64,000 nucleotides of DNA from Proteles cristata cristata (Eukaryota > Chordata > Mammalia > Carnivora > Hyaenidae). The notes beneath the pieces were generated by a model. The model was not told where the DNA came from. It did no database searches and worked only from the letters and a program-made list of their open reading frames with translations. The stretch is taken from the NCBI GenBank assembly GCA_017311185.1, contig JAESUZ010004793.1, positions 62,001 through 126,000 on the forward strand, given 5' to 3'. Both the position numbers and the translations under genes were made by a program. Positions 52,441-62,899 of this stretch are shown one piece after another; the first letter of the stretch is position 1, and each line of letters starts with the position of its first letter.

Positions 52441-53220
52441 AGCCTCTTTCAACGAAGAAAGGCTGCATTGCTGACCATCTAGCCCACAGTGAGCATTCAC
52501 CACCTCAACACCAGCAAGAAAACTGTGACAAATGTTTGAAGAGTTAATCATGGTGATTGTTCTTTCATTTCTGCACCCAGCATCTAGCGCAGGAGACATT
52601 AATAGGCATGTATTGTGTTGGAGTCTAATTGCATGAATGCGCAGAGCATAGTCTCAGGATATGATAGGATGGATTTCCATTTGTCCGGGCTATGGAGTTG
52701 GGGCACTTAAAATCTTCAGGGAAAGGGAACCTCTGACTCTTTCACGGATGACACGTGCACTTCTCTTTAACACTTTACACCTCTCTAACTCCATGGAGAT
52801 GAAGCTTCGCGTGTCCAGAAAGGTTTCGGCACTTTTAGGGTAATGAAATTACAACAAATGGTACCAACCTGGGAGTGTTGCCTGGGGCTCAGTCTCAGCT
52901 CCGTTCCCCTCCACCTCTGCTGCCATGAGCTTGAACATGATGTGTGGCACCGAATGCCCGTATTTAAAAGTCACTGCCAAAGGGCCTTCAGATCAATATT
53001 ATCCTCCCTGTAGCATTTCCTCACATATTACATTAAAAAGACTAATCCCTTAGAGAGTTGTAAAGATGTTTTAGTGCAGAGCATATATTATGAATGTTTC
53101 ATCGTTATTCCTCAGGATTTATTTAACATTTTACTTGACAGTCCCTTTGGATTTTTGATTGATTACTAGGCAAATTAGATAAGAAAACTCTTTCTGTAAG
53201 AGAATCCCAGGCAGCATCCT
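52441..53220. other. Repeat-poor unassigned stretch
   Basis: No recognised repeat or gene. 52975-53200 is A/T-rich and not simple, and could be a conserved element. Confidence 0.4.
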
Positions 53221-53223
53221 AGC

Positions 53224-53440
53224 AGTGGTGGTGATAAGGATGAAAGCCAGCATATACCTACCACTTCCTCTGTCAGCAGCCACGCGAAGCCATTCTACAC
53301 GCACTGTCTCCGCCCCTTGAACAAGATATTATTATCCCCACTTTACAGATGAGGAACTGAGGTCTAGGGAATGCCTGAGTTGAAGTCAGAGCTTCAGCCA
53401 GGGTGTGTTTCTCCCACACTGCTTCTCAGACTACCAAACA
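53224..53440 (-). mobile_element. MIR SINE
   Basis: Reverse MIR: TAAGGATGAAAGCCAGCATATACCTACC, TATTATTATCCCCACTTTACAGATGAGGAACTGAGG, GCCTGAGTTGAAGTCAGAGC. Nearly full length. Confidence 0.87.
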
Positions 53441-53755
53441 GTCAAAGAGCTGGCCTGATGTACACATAGGAGACCCCAGATGTCACAGAAGATGTAAGTT
53501 TCCTTGAAAATCAAATCACAGTTATTAGATTGGCTGGACTCACATTTCTTCTCTCCATGGACTTATCATTCTGAAGGGCATATGGCACAGTACCCTTATT
53601 AGTGACTGTCTCAGGGGCTCTAGGGTCACCCAAGTAGGTGCCTCTACATCTGATTTTGAAACAGTTTCACAAAGTCTGTAGTCTGTTCGGTTGGTATTTC
53701 ATCAAGCTTGCACACCACTAGGATTGCTGTCCCACAGCGAGTTGGGTGGGTTGGG
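53441..53755. other. Unassigned sequence
   Basis: No recognised repeat or gene. Confidence 0.5.
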
Positions 53756-53761
53756 TTAGGC

Positions 53762-53995
53762 CAATGGTCCTCTGTGGGAGCAGAGTCCTCCCTCCCCCGC
53801 CCCCCGCCCCTCACCCCCTACCCAGGGGAAGGGAGTCTGGAACAAGTCTGAAGATGGCTGTGGTTGTCACAATTGGGAGGTGTGCTCCTGGCTCTAGTGG
53901 GTTTAGCTAAACACCCTACAAAACATAGCACAGCCCCCATGACCAGCGGTTGTTGAGCCCAAAATGTCAATCAAGAAACTGTGAGCCGGACTATT
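53762..53995. mobile_element. Ancient hAT-like MITE, family Z, with C-run tract
   Basis: GGCTGTGGTTGTCACAATTGGGAGGTGTG, CTCTAGTGGGTTTAGCTAAACACCCTAC, AGCCCCCATGACC, CCAAAATGTCAATCAAG match family Z in sense. Inside, 53790-53818 has five C runs of three to six bases with spacers of one to three (see findings). Confidence 0.75.
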
Positions 53996-54575
53996 TGAGA
54001 TAGCATGGAAGCCCTCCAATCCAGTCTTAGTGTGAAGTATATTTATGTTTTTGTTTGCCCACTTACCCAAGATCAAATGCTGAGTTGGTCATTTGTCAGC
54101 CCTTCTGAGAAATGCTCCTCCAAGTGGTTGGTACCCAAGGGATGAAGGCTTCCATACTTGTCCTGTCATGTGGTTTCATGGTCTTAGAAGCCATACCTAC
54201 CCGCCTATGCACAAGTAAAAGAGGATGGATGATTAGGTATATCTTTTAGGGTCCGGGCCCAGAAATGCCTCACCTCCTTCCCACTAATGTTGTGATGGCC
54301 AGAACTCAGTAATGTGGGTTCCCCCAGCTTCCAGAAGGGCTGGGAAATCACCCTCCTGCATTCTCAGACAACACTCGACCGAAATGCAATGCTTTGATGC
54401 ACACATCATATCCTCTCTGACGTGCAAGGGAAGTTCATGTTCAACAAATACTGAGTAAGTAAGGCACGGGAGCCAACATGTTTCCCCAGGAGTTAAACAG
54501 TGGCAAAACATAATTTTAATTTCAAAGGCTTGCATTGCAGTTGAGAAAATGGATCGCAGGCCCGTGCATCAGGAT
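53996..54575. other. Unassigned sequence
   Basis: No recognised repeat or gene. Confidence 0.5.
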
Positions 54576-54579
54576 TTAG

Positions 54580-54755
54580 GTAATGGGACTGATATTTCTT
54601 AAGTACCAACTGTCATCAGTCACTTGGAGTGTGTTAGCTCATTCTACGTTTGAGGCAGTTATTACAACTGTCTTATGGATGATATAACTGAGGATCAGAG
54701 ACTTCTAGATCCTAGCACATGTGCACACAGCTAGCAAGTCACGGTGCCAATGTGC
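54580..54755 (-). mobile_element. MIR SINE
   Basis: Reverse MIR: TTGGAGTGTGTTAGCTCATTCTACG, ACTGTCTTATGGATGATATAACTGAGGATCAGAGAC, CACACAGCTAGCAAGTCACGGTGCC. Confidence 0.82.
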
Positions 54756-54759
54756 AAAT

Positions 54760-55685
54760 GAAAGACACACGCGATAATTCTTTCCTCTTCGTCAGCATTG
54801 TTCAAACGGGACTTTGTCCCACGTCCTTCCTGCCACGCGACCGTAGCCAAACTAGCCCCATGAGCCAAAGTGTTTGAGGAATTCCAAATCCTGTCTTTTC
54901 CTCCTGAAAAGTCACAATGCCTATCAGGATATTTAAGGCATACGAAAAGTCTTGTTTTAAAGAGGCCACGTAGGCCAATTAGATGAAAGAATCCTGTATT
55001 TTCTTTACACATATTAATATTCCATACCATTAACCAAAACAAATCTTCGCACATGTTGCTTTCTCACAGCATTTTTATTTTCAGTTTGGAACTTCGCTCT
55101 ATACTCACACCCACACACATCACATGTGCCGTTCTGTCTGCAGCACCATTTTTGGGAAGCAGCGTGGGGTACCCGCCGTCGTACAAGCTGGAGGACTAAG
55201 AAGCAGACATGGGGGGAATTCAGGGCAGGACCCCGCTTCTCCAGATATGGGTTTTATCTTACATAAAGGACATGGGGGGGAGGGGCGGGGACACAAGGTC
55301 TTATCCTATATGTCAAATCAAATATGTTGATGGTGGCTGCCGGGAACAGCCTGTTGATAAGATTCCTGGAGCCAGGTTCCACAGAAGTAAGGAAGGCTCT
55401 GAGTGATTCATGGTGTCTGCCATGAGCACAGATGGAAGAAACAGGTTTCCATGTGCTATAAATTTGCCATCTCCGAACTAAAGGGAGCCTAAGGTCATTT
55501 TCAACTCTGAGGTTCTCTGACTCAACTTGATAGGAGAAATAAGATGAATTACATTCTCCTGTTCCTACCTGCTAATAAAATGCGGCGGATGAACGGGGGA
55601 CAGTTGACTTACGCATAACTTACCAGGTGCAATGTGTGTCTAAAATCCAAGTACAAGGAAGGGGTGACTCTAGACAGATCAGAGA
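54760..55685. other. Unassigned sequence
   Basis: No recognised repeat or gene. Several CG dinucleotides occur around 54780-54845. Confidence 0.45.
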
Positions 55686-55687
55686 GA

Positions 55688-55985
55688 TGCTTCACTGATA
55701 GAAGCCGTGAGGCGTTTTGGAAGAAGTGATATCGGAGCTGGGTTTTGAAGGGTGTGTAGGAGCCTGACGGGCAGAGGCAGAGAAAAGGCAGTCTAGACCA
55801 AGGAAACACCATTGCTGAAGGCTGACTGAGTGAAGGTCTGATGCCGGTGGGTGCCCAGACTTGGGGGAGCAGATGTGGACTCCGGGCATGGGAAGAGGCA
55901 AACAGAGACAGGTGGAGGCTGAAGCAGGGTAGGTGGGGACCAGATTGCCATATGTCCTGAATGCCAAACTCTGGAAGTTGCCCAC
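55688..55985 (-). mobile_element. LINE-2 fragment
   Basis: GGCGTTTTGGAAGAAGTGATATCGGAGCTGGGTTTTGAAGGGTGTGTAGGAG, GGCAGAGGCAGAGAAAAGGC, CCAGATTGCCATATGTCCTGAATGCC follow the antisense LINE-2 body. The frames (107-131 codons) on the minus strand are decayed. Confidence 0.7.
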
Positions 55986-55989
55986 TTGC

Positions 55990-56640
55990 CCATACTTCTG
56001 CAGCAAAGGGACCTCAAGGTGACTGGAGGGGCAGTAACTCCGACGGGTGTGAGTGGAAATTCTGTTCTTGCAAAGCAGCCTGTCCACCTCCCCGTGGCCA
56101 ACGGCGCTGGCACATGGCCTCTGTCCCCTCGGCCTGCCCTCACTGCCCAGGGCTCCTTCCCTGGCACTGGGCCTAATGAAATGTTTCCCGTTTTAATTTC
56201 AGCTCTGCTGGGAGGAGCTCTTTTATCTCAGCTGCTTCTCTGCCATCAAAGCCCACTCAGTGTTGAGTACTGCCCGCCCCCTCGCTGGTCCTGCCCTCCC
56301 CAGAATCCTGCCTGGAGGTTTTAATTCAGAGTCTCAGAAGACAAGCTAGGGGGCTGCTTTGATTGATCAGTCAAACACAATCCCTCCACAATTGTCTTTG
56401 GAGACTTGGGCTCCAGACATGAAAGATAACAACAAGAGATGCCAGCTTGGTTTAAGATGGAAGTGTGTGCTAGATCTTTCCTCTTCTTCCTTCAACTCAG
56501 GAAAAGTAAAGTAAAATGAAAGCCTTCTCTCTCAGCTCAATCAGTGCATTGTTTTCTTGTGTGCCCATCTCGTTCCAATTCCCGAGTGGTTTTTTAACTT
56601 ATTTCAGAAGTAAGAAAAGCCGCCTGATAATATTGAGATT
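55990..56640. other. GC-richer unassigned stretch
   Basis: Locally GC-rich at 56080-56310 but not a CpG island. CCCGTTTTAATTTCAG at about 56188-56203 resembles a splice acceptor; no matching exon frame or donor is recognisable. Confidence 0.4.
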
Positions 56641-56644
56641 CCTC

Positions 56645-56870
56645 TGATCACTTTATGTACATACTACACAGTCGGTGTGTATTAACCTATTTAATCGCAA
56701 CTGCTATCTTATGAAGTGGGTACTGTTATTAACCCCATTTTACAGATAGGGAAGCTGAGTCATGGGGTGCTAAGTAGCAGTCTCACAGAGCTGTTACGTG
56801 ATGGAACTGGAATTTGTGATTAGGAAATCTCGCTCTCGAGTCCCTTCTTTTTGCCACCATGCTGTGCTCA
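56645..56870 (-). mobile_element. MIR SINE
   Basis: Reverse MIR, nearly complete: TTATGTACATACTACACAGTCGG, TTAATCGCAACTGC, ACCCCATTTTACAGATAGGGAAGCTGAG, CTCACAGAGCTGTTACGTGATGGAACTGGAATTTG. Confidence 0.86.
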
Positions 56871-57560
56871 GTCCCTGACATCCCATTCTGGGGGTGACAC
56901 TCTCTATGTTGATTTATGGCAAGGGAATTGACATCTTCATCATTGATGTATTTTCTATAAGAAGGGGCAGTTATCTCCCGGATGCATGGACAAGGGGTGA
57001 AGAATGACATTTGATTAAATAAAACCAAAAGATGTGGTCTCCAATATTGAGATTAACTTTGAGGAAAGTCTCCAAGGCTTTCCTGATGTTTAAGTCCAGA
57101 AAATGACCATGTTGCAGGCGGAGTTTTGGACGCCAGTGCTGGAGACTGTTTATCCAAAGGAAGTTTCATCATATGACATCCAACCCTTTAATATTTTTTC
57201 AGCCCCAAACCTTGGCTGGTATTGGAGAAAATGGATTAAATTGACCCAGACCCCCTCCCTCCCTGGCAGCGTTTTCCAGAACAAGATCTTAGTTCTTTGC
57301 CCTGCTGTTAGAGTTCTCTGCCCCCACGGTTGAAGATTCTTACATATTTTCTCTGTCTACATAAACTAATTAGAGACAGACTCTTTATCCCCCTTTTTAA
57401 AATTCAATACAGGTTTCAAGTACTCTCTGGAAGTAGTTGAGCTTTACTTTTAACTTTTTCCCCAAGGTCTTAAATATACAGCGTCTCTTACTTCCAGTCT
57501 CCATCAGTCATAAAATAATCAAATGGATGATGCATCATCTTGAACAATATTGGGCAGTTA
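56871..57560. other. Unassigned sequence
   Basis: No recognised repeat or gene. Confidence 0.5.
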
Positions 57561-57574
57561 CTGTATATACGTAA

Positions 57575-57995
57575 GATGATCACAGTGTGATACCAACTTG
57601 CCCCAATGATTTCTACCTCTTTGTGCTTATGCCCTTGTGTAATCCCCTCCCACACAGAATCAGGTCTGGTTTGTGTGACCAACAGAGCATACAGGAAGAT
57701 GCAAGAAGTGTTATGTCTCACTCCTTTGTTTTCTGGATCATTGGCTCTGGGTGGTGCCAGCCCTATGAGGGTGCCGTCTTAGCAATGGCTCCTCCGGCCC
57801 CAGTCAAGCCTTCCGATGACGGCGGCCCCAACTGGCACCTCGAAAACTCATAAGAGATCCCAAGTGAGAACCAACCCCCAAGCTACTCCCCAAATCCTGA
57901 CCCATTAAAAAATGTGAGAGATAATAAATGCTCATTATTTTTGAATCATCAAGGTTTGGGAATGTTTTGTTATGGTTGTAGGTAACTGGTACAAC
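57575..57995 (+). mobile_element. MaLR-type LTR (MLT1-like)
   Basis: TTGTGTAATCCCCTCCCACACAGAATC, GACCAACAGAGCATACAGGAAG, AAAATGTGAGAGATAATAAATGCTCATTATTTTT and GTTATGGTTGTAGGTAACTGGTACAACA follow the sense order of the same LTR group as the element at 13.13 kb. Confidence 0.72.
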
Positions 57996-58100
57996 ATGAT
58001 CTGAATTTAAAGCAACGCTTCTCATTTCCAATTTTCTGGCCAACTGCCCAAACATATGTCTCTAAGACCACTGAAAAAAATATCTTAAAAGTGCCATTAT

Positions 58101-58345
58101 GGGGCTCCTGGGTGGCTCAGTCAATTAAGCATCCGACTTCAGCTTAGTTGATGATCTCATAGTCTGTGAGTTTGAGCCCAGCATCAGGCTCTGTGCTGAC
58201 AGCTCAGAGCCTGGAGCCTGCTTCAGATTCTGTGTCTCTCTCTGTCTATCCACCCGTACCCTACTCAAGCTCTGTCTCTCTGTCTCTCTCTCTCAAAAAT
58301 AAATTTAAAATGTTAAAATAAAATAAATGATAATAAAAATAAATT
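58101..58345 (+). mobile_element. CAN-SINE (subfamily B)
   Basis: GGGGCTCCTGGGTGGCTCAG to TCTCTCAAAAATAAATTTAAAATG with a complex A-rich tail. Target-site duplication AAAAGTGCCATTATG/AAAATGCTGTTATG. It is the first SINE of this kind after 15 kb without one. Confidence 0.95.
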
Positions 58346-58435
58346 AAAATGCTGTTATGCACTGTTCGCTGCCATGCATCACGCTTGTTAGGCACTCCTT
58401 AGCCATCCTTCACTGCCTCTCTGTAATGTCAGTTT

Positions 58436-58565
58436 TAGTAAGCAAACCATTTACCAGATGAGAAAACTGAGCCTCAAAGAGACTTTGCTGCCAAGGATCC
58501 TACAACCCATAAGTGGAGGGGGCCAGAAACTGGACCCAGTCCCACTGGAGTGGATGGCCCATGTT
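58436..58565 (-). mobile_element. MIR SINE, first part (split)
   Basis: CATTTACCAGATGAGAAAACTGAGCCTCAAAGAGACTTTG, CTACAACCCATAAGTGGAGGGGGCCAGAAACTGGACCCAG, then the target of a SINE. Confidence 0.85.
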
Positions 58566-58789
58566 TTGTTTTGTTTTTAAAAAATTTTTTAAATGTTTTG
58601 TTTATTTTTGAGATAGACCACAAGCAGGAGAGGGGCAGACAGAGCGGGAGACACAGAATCCAAAGCAGGATCCAGGCTCTGAGCTGTCAGCACAGAGCCC
58701 AATGCAGGGCTCAAACCCATGAACCCTGAGATCATGACCTGAACTGAAGTTGGACGCTTAACCGACTGAGCCATCCAGGTGCCATGGGT
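58566..58789 (-). mobile_element. CAN-SINE (subfamily B) inserted in MIR
   Basis: Reverse SINE AAATGTTTTGTTTATTTTTGAG to GACTGAGCCATCCAGGTGCC. Target-site duplication TGGCCCATGTT (58555-58565) and TGGTCCATGTT (58790-58800), which belongs to the MIR. Confidence 0.94.
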
Positions 58790-58835
58790 TGGTCCATGTT
58801 CTTAACCACTGTGCCAGATCACCTTCCTGCGGAAA
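58790..58835 (-). mobile_element. MIR SINE, second part (split)
   Basis: CATGTTCTTAACCACTGTGCCAGATC is the MIR head that completes the element begun at 58436. Confidence 0.85.
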
Positions 58836-59095
58836 GCGTCCCTGGTCATTTGCCAGGCCCTGGCATAAGTCCTTAGTGTCCATTATAAAACCTGACCTTT
58901 GTCATTGTGAAGGTCATTTTACAGACTGTGGCACTGGATTAAGGGCCAAGTTCTATGTCCCTATTTATTGTTTGGGAAATGTGATCATACAACAAAATGT
59001 GCCACGTCCTTGAAATGACAAGCCATGAGACCTCTCTCTAGGTCGTTCACAGTGATGGGGAACATGCTGGGTGCATAGAAAGTGTTTAGAAATTA
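58836..59095. other. Unassigned sequence
   Basis: No recognised repeat or gene. Confidence 0.5.
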
Positions 59096-59096
59096 C

Positions 59097-59200
59097 AGAA
59101 GAAAGGGATGGAGGGAGGCATGGAGAGTAGGAAGAAGGGAAGGCAGAAGGAAGGAAGGAAGGTGAGAAGGACAGAAAGGAGGCAGGGAGGAGAAGCTAAG
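59097..59200. repeat. Purine-rich tract with (GGAA)n
   Basis: Nearly all G and A over 100 bases, with GAAGGAAGGAAGG at about 59148-59162. Confidence 0.9.
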
Positions 59201-59477
59201 AATTGTAAGATTTTTCTTAAGTAGAGAGTAAAATAAGAACAATAAAGCGGCGGCAACAAGAAGATCTGTTTGCTCCAGGGTGTGGTAGAGAAATATTATA
59301 GATCATGCCTTGAGAAAGGATCCAAACGACTAAATATGTGATGAAGTCCTGGCACAGATTGGAAGAAAAGTGGCAATCCTAGCAATATGAAGCCTGCTTG
59401 TCCCGCTTAAAGAAGGTCAGTTCTATTCTGCTTCATCCAATGTGGGCAACAGGTAGGCTGGCCCAGGGCTGTGGTTG

Positions 59478-59709
59478 CCTTTTCCTTCTTCCCTCCCTCC
59501 CTCCCTCCCTCCCTCCCTGCCTCCCTCCCTGCCTGCCTCTCCCTTTCTTTTCCTTCCCTCCCTTCCTCCCTTTGTCCCTCTCCCTCCCTCTCTCCTTTCT
59601 CCCTTTTTCCCTTCCTCTCTCTCTTCTTCCTTTCCTCTCTCTTCCTTTCCTCTATTCCTCCCTCCCTGTCTCCTTCCCCTCTCCCCTTCCTCCCCTCCCT
59701 CCCTCCCTA
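59478..59709. repeat. 230-base polypyrimidine tract with (CCCT)n
   Basis: Starts with at least seven CCCT units (59488-59518), followed by CTTT/CCTT/CCCT mixture. Four open frames across it are low-complexity Pro/Ser/Leu or Gly/Arg/Glu strings, not genes. CCCT runs form a minus-strand quadruplex motif. Confidence 0.97.
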
Positions 59710-59714
59710 ACTTC

Positions 59715-60215
59715 ATGAAGCTAGAAATATAGATTTTTATGTGCTAGTTCCGATTTCCAAAAGTTGACAGTGTTTGTTGTGTAAACACCACGTGAGCCCA
59801 GCCCAACACGTCTGCAAGCCCGCACGTCCTGCAGGCTGCGTGTTTGTGGCCTCTGTTGCGGAGAAACAAAAAGGCAGGAGGTGGCCCGACTGTGAAGGAG
59901 CCACTGCTAAGCCAGAGAAGAACAGAGAGGAGTTGAAAGCAAGAAGACAGTTGCTTGATTCTGCTCCCACCTGACAACTTACAACCCAAAGGCTTGCTGG
60001 TTTCGCTGGGGGAAGGGCTGGGGTGCGGGCAGGAGACATCTCTAGAAGCCTGCAGACAAGAGTAACCGTTGACCTACCCCGGCGATGTTCAACTTGGCAG
60101 ATTCTGTTCTTGGAGAGGAAAAAACATGTTGTCAAAACAGAAGGAAATTTCAGACCAGTCCCCAGGCAGGACATGAGCTCTATTCTTTGTTAAAGCGAGT
60201 CTGCTTGCTCATAGT
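59715..60215. other. Unassigned sequence
   Basis: No recognised repeat or gene. The minus-strand frame 59737-60174 (145 codons) has no domain I recognise and overlaps frames on both strands. Confidence 0.45.
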
Positions 60216-60219
60216 TTGC

Positions 60220-60298
60220 TTCATCTTCCTCCTCCTCCTCCTCCTCCCCCTCCACCCCCTCTTCCTTCTCTTTCTTCCTCTCCTTCTTTTCCCTTTTG
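60220..60298. repeat. Polypyrimidine tract with (TCC)n
   Basis: About seven TCC/CTC units (60228-60250) followed by mixed C and T. Confidence 0.93.
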
Positions 60299-60329
60299 AC
60301 TCTGGGACATAAGGGATCAAGCACAAAGT

Positions 60330-60780
60330 GGCAGTGAATGATACGCCTCCCGACTTATGGTGATTATGTTCGTTAATAATGATTATCGCTTCTATGTAAT
60401 ATTTGCATGATAAACTGTAGACATCTGGTGGAGTGTGCATGTGCGTGTGGTGTTTGTTAGGAAACAGAAGCGAGCCGCACACTGATGAAATGGGAAATCT
60501 AACCGCTCAGACTCAAAACAAAGTCGGCAGCCTTTAGGATTTGTGCGCGCCAGCAATTCTGAGCTGCTCATACATGCCGCCTTAGTTACCGTGGAGACAC
60601 GTGGCCGCGCAGAGGCAGAGCAAGGTACACACTTTGTGGGCCTGGCCCCTGGGGGTCCCATTACTGAATTTCGTATGTTTAGAAATATTTTGTAATAAGG
60701 CCCCTCGTGTCACTTATTAGTAATAAAATGTGCAACTGGCTTCATCAGCATCAACTGCAAATTTGTTTTTTATGGAAACG
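60330..60780. other. Repeat-free block with retained CpGs; X-box-like motif
   Basis: No repeat or coding frame. CG dinucleotides are unusually frequent for bulk DNA at 60540-60615. GTTACCGTGGAGAC (60585-60598) resembles an RFX X-box, whose form is GTTGCCATGGNAAC-like. A smooth A/T-rich segment from 60670 to 60780 follows. Candidate regulatory or conserved element; not proven. Confidence 0.4.
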
Positions 60781-60799
60781 AACCAGCACATTTTCAGGT

Positions 60800-60865
60800 A
60801 GAAGATTGTGTGTGTGTTGGGTATGTGTATATATATAATTCAAATGTATATTTACATATGTGCAT
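60800..60865. repeat. TG/TA-rich imperfect microsatellite
   Basis: TGTGTGTGTTGGGTATGTGTATATATATAA and TATATTTACATATG. Confidence 0.75.
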
Positions 60866-61815
60866 AAAATTTTATCTTCCTCAAACTGCTGTTACAGTTT
60901 GATTTTTTTTTCTTCCCCGAGAAAGTCTGCGTTTTTCTTCAACCCACAGAACCAACTGAAATTTCAAAATGATATACAAAGCAATGTGTTTCTGGAGGCC
61001 AAGCCCAAGCTGAGAAAGAGCGACGCATTCTGGGGGCACGGAGCACGGGGACTGGAGTGTGCTTCCTCATGAAGTGCAGATTCCGGCGTCACTAGCACCG
61101 TGGGCTCCTAGGGTCCTGGGTGGGGAAACCTTTCCCGGTTGTAAATGTTGTGTTATTTCAGTGCTACTTGAGTCACAGTCACATAAAGGGTTTAAAAGCA
61201 AAGAGATGGCCCTGATTTTTTTTTTTTTTTTTTTTTGGTTGTTTTGTTTTTACCTGCACAGCGTCACCAGGAGAGAAGGACTCCCCTTGATTTGTGCCTT
61301 TCTGGTTCTTTTCCAAAAGCGTTTGTCTAAAATGTCTCTGGTAAAAGAGAATAGAACGCTCTTTCCTGCTAATGGCTTTCAGCCTGTTCAGGAAGAGCTG
61401 CAGTTTAACACTCCCTGGTGGGTTCGACAGTGTTAGCGGAAGGATGTGCAGCAGAAAAGACTCCAGATAGCCTGGTACTTTCTATGCGAGTCAAGCTGCT
61501 ATCTGCAGACAGACGCCCTGGGCGACCCCAACTGGGTTGAGTTTCCGGCTATTTTTGTAAATTGGAACCGATGCGTCGTGGAGCCCGGAGATCTTTGGTC
61601 TTGCAGGTCATGAGATCTGGGAGGGGATAGCTCTGTAGTTCTCTTAATTACTGCAAGCCTTCTTCTCACCCAAAAAGCTGTGACACTGACCCCCACTTCA
61701 TCAGGACCTTGAAAATATTAAAGAGGATGGAGCTCTATAAAGTTTCTGATGTATTGCCAATAATAAAATAGAAACCTATCATGAGCACCATGACTAAAAG
61801 TTAAATTCTGTGTAT
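60866..61815. other. Unassigned sequence with a T run
   Basis: No recognised repeat or gene. T run of about 19 at 61219-61237. Several CpGs occur around 61010-61110 and 61490-61590. Confidence 0.45.
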
Positions 61816-61819
61816 CATA

Positions 61820-62015
61820 CACTGTGTTGAACAACTGATATGAATTTCCTTGTGTTAACCTCACACCAGAGTCCTTTGAGATGAGTAAAATGATGCTTAT
61901 TCCCACTTTATAGCTGGAAGGAAAATTAAGGTTCAGGGAAGTGAGGATTTTGCCTAAAGTTTACAAAAGCAGTTGAGCCAGGATTCAGATCTAGACTCAA
62001 CTCAATTAAAGACAT
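61820..62015 (-). mobile_element. MIR SINE
   Basis: Reverse MIR: TTGTGTTAACCTCACACCAGAGTCC, TGCTTATTCCCACTTTATAGCTGG, AATTAAGGTTCAGGGAAGTGAGG, GAGCCAGGATTCAGATCTAGACTC. Confidence 0.83.
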
Positions 62016-62019
62016 TTTC

Positions 62020-62240
62020 TACACTTGAAAATATTGCCAAGCACTGTTAATTTTATTAAGTGAAGTGATGCTAATAATTGGAGAATTGAGCCTTGCAATT
62101 TTTGAGGGGGCAGAAGTTAGAATTGGAGCCTTTAAACCATCTGAACTTCTGGGAGATTTGATACCATTGGAATGTTTACCAGAGAAAATATCTCATTTGC
62201 AACCCAAACAGTGAAAGAACAACACAGATTTCAAGTTTGG
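62020..62240. other. Unassigned sequence
   Basis: No recognised repeat or gene. Confidence 0.5.
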
Positions 62241-62245
62241 CAGCA

Positions 62246-62341
62246 TCACATTAGGATTCAGACCCAGCCTGTTAGAATTCAGATCCACATCCACACCCAT
62301 TAGACTTCAGACCACACCCATTAGAATTCAGCCCCATGCCC
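62246..62341. repeat. Short tandem repeat, four ~21-28 bp units
   Basis: A unit near CATTAGAATTCAGACCCACACC occurs four times: CATTAGGATTCAGACCCAGCC, TGTTAGAATTCAGATCCACATC plus six bases, CATTAGACTTCAGACCACACC and CATTAGAATTCAGCCCCATGCC. Confidence 0.85.
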
Positions 62342-62344
62342 ACC

Positions 62345-62720
62345 GAATGGTGAAGGGCATTTGTGTGGAGAGCTCTAATCGCAGTGCACCACAGTGCAAC
62401 TGAGGCTGTGCTTTCCAGGATCTGGGAACTGAATATGCCTCCTCTCCCCCACGGAGATGAACGTTAAGGAGAGCCATTCACCACGTAGGAATTATAAGCT
62501 CCAGAGCAGGGTTGGCACTAAGAGACCTGACAGATCTAAGACTAGAGTTGCCACTTGCTTGGAAAGAAGCATTGTTTACACTGTAGATGAAGGGCAACAA
62601 GTCTAATCACGGTAGCAGGAGTCTGGTTCTCTGTGCAGGTTCACTGAAGTGCATGATGGTGTGTTCCAGGGATTCCAACTTGGGGACCAGGTTCTTACTC
62701 TTCAGGCACTCACAGTCTGA
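62345..62720. other. Unassigned sequence
   Basis: No recognised repeat or gene. Confidence 0.5.
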
Positions 62721-62724
62721 GGTC

Positions 62725-62898
62725 GTGCCATCCAGTCGTACTTTCTGTGATGATGGAAATATTTTACACCTGCCTTATCGGCTACACCTCGTGGCATGTG
62801 GCTAATGTAACTGAAGAACTGAATGCTTAACTTTATTTCATTACTTAAATTTTAAATGTAATGTAGGTTAGTGACCACCATATTGGATAGTGCCGATC
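62725..62898. mobile_element. Ancient hAT-like MITE, family Y
   Basis: GTGCCATCCAGTCGTACTTTCTGTGATGATGGAAATATTTTACACC, GGCATGTGGCTAATGTAACTGAAGAACTGAATGC, TTAAATTTTAAATG and ACCACCATATTGGATAGTGCCG; nearly complete. Confidence 0.85.
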
Positions 62899-62899
62899 T

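Noticed and set aside
55986..56324. Possible exon with acceptor-like CCCGTTTTAATTTCAG
   Set aside because: Such sequences are common by chance; no donor, no conserved peptide, no neighbouring exon.
59737..60174. 145-codon minus-strand ORF
   Set aside because: No recognisable domain, overlapping frames on both strands.
60540..60660. CpG island promoter
   Set aside because: The CpG-richer patch is only about 100 bases long and its GC content is not high enough.
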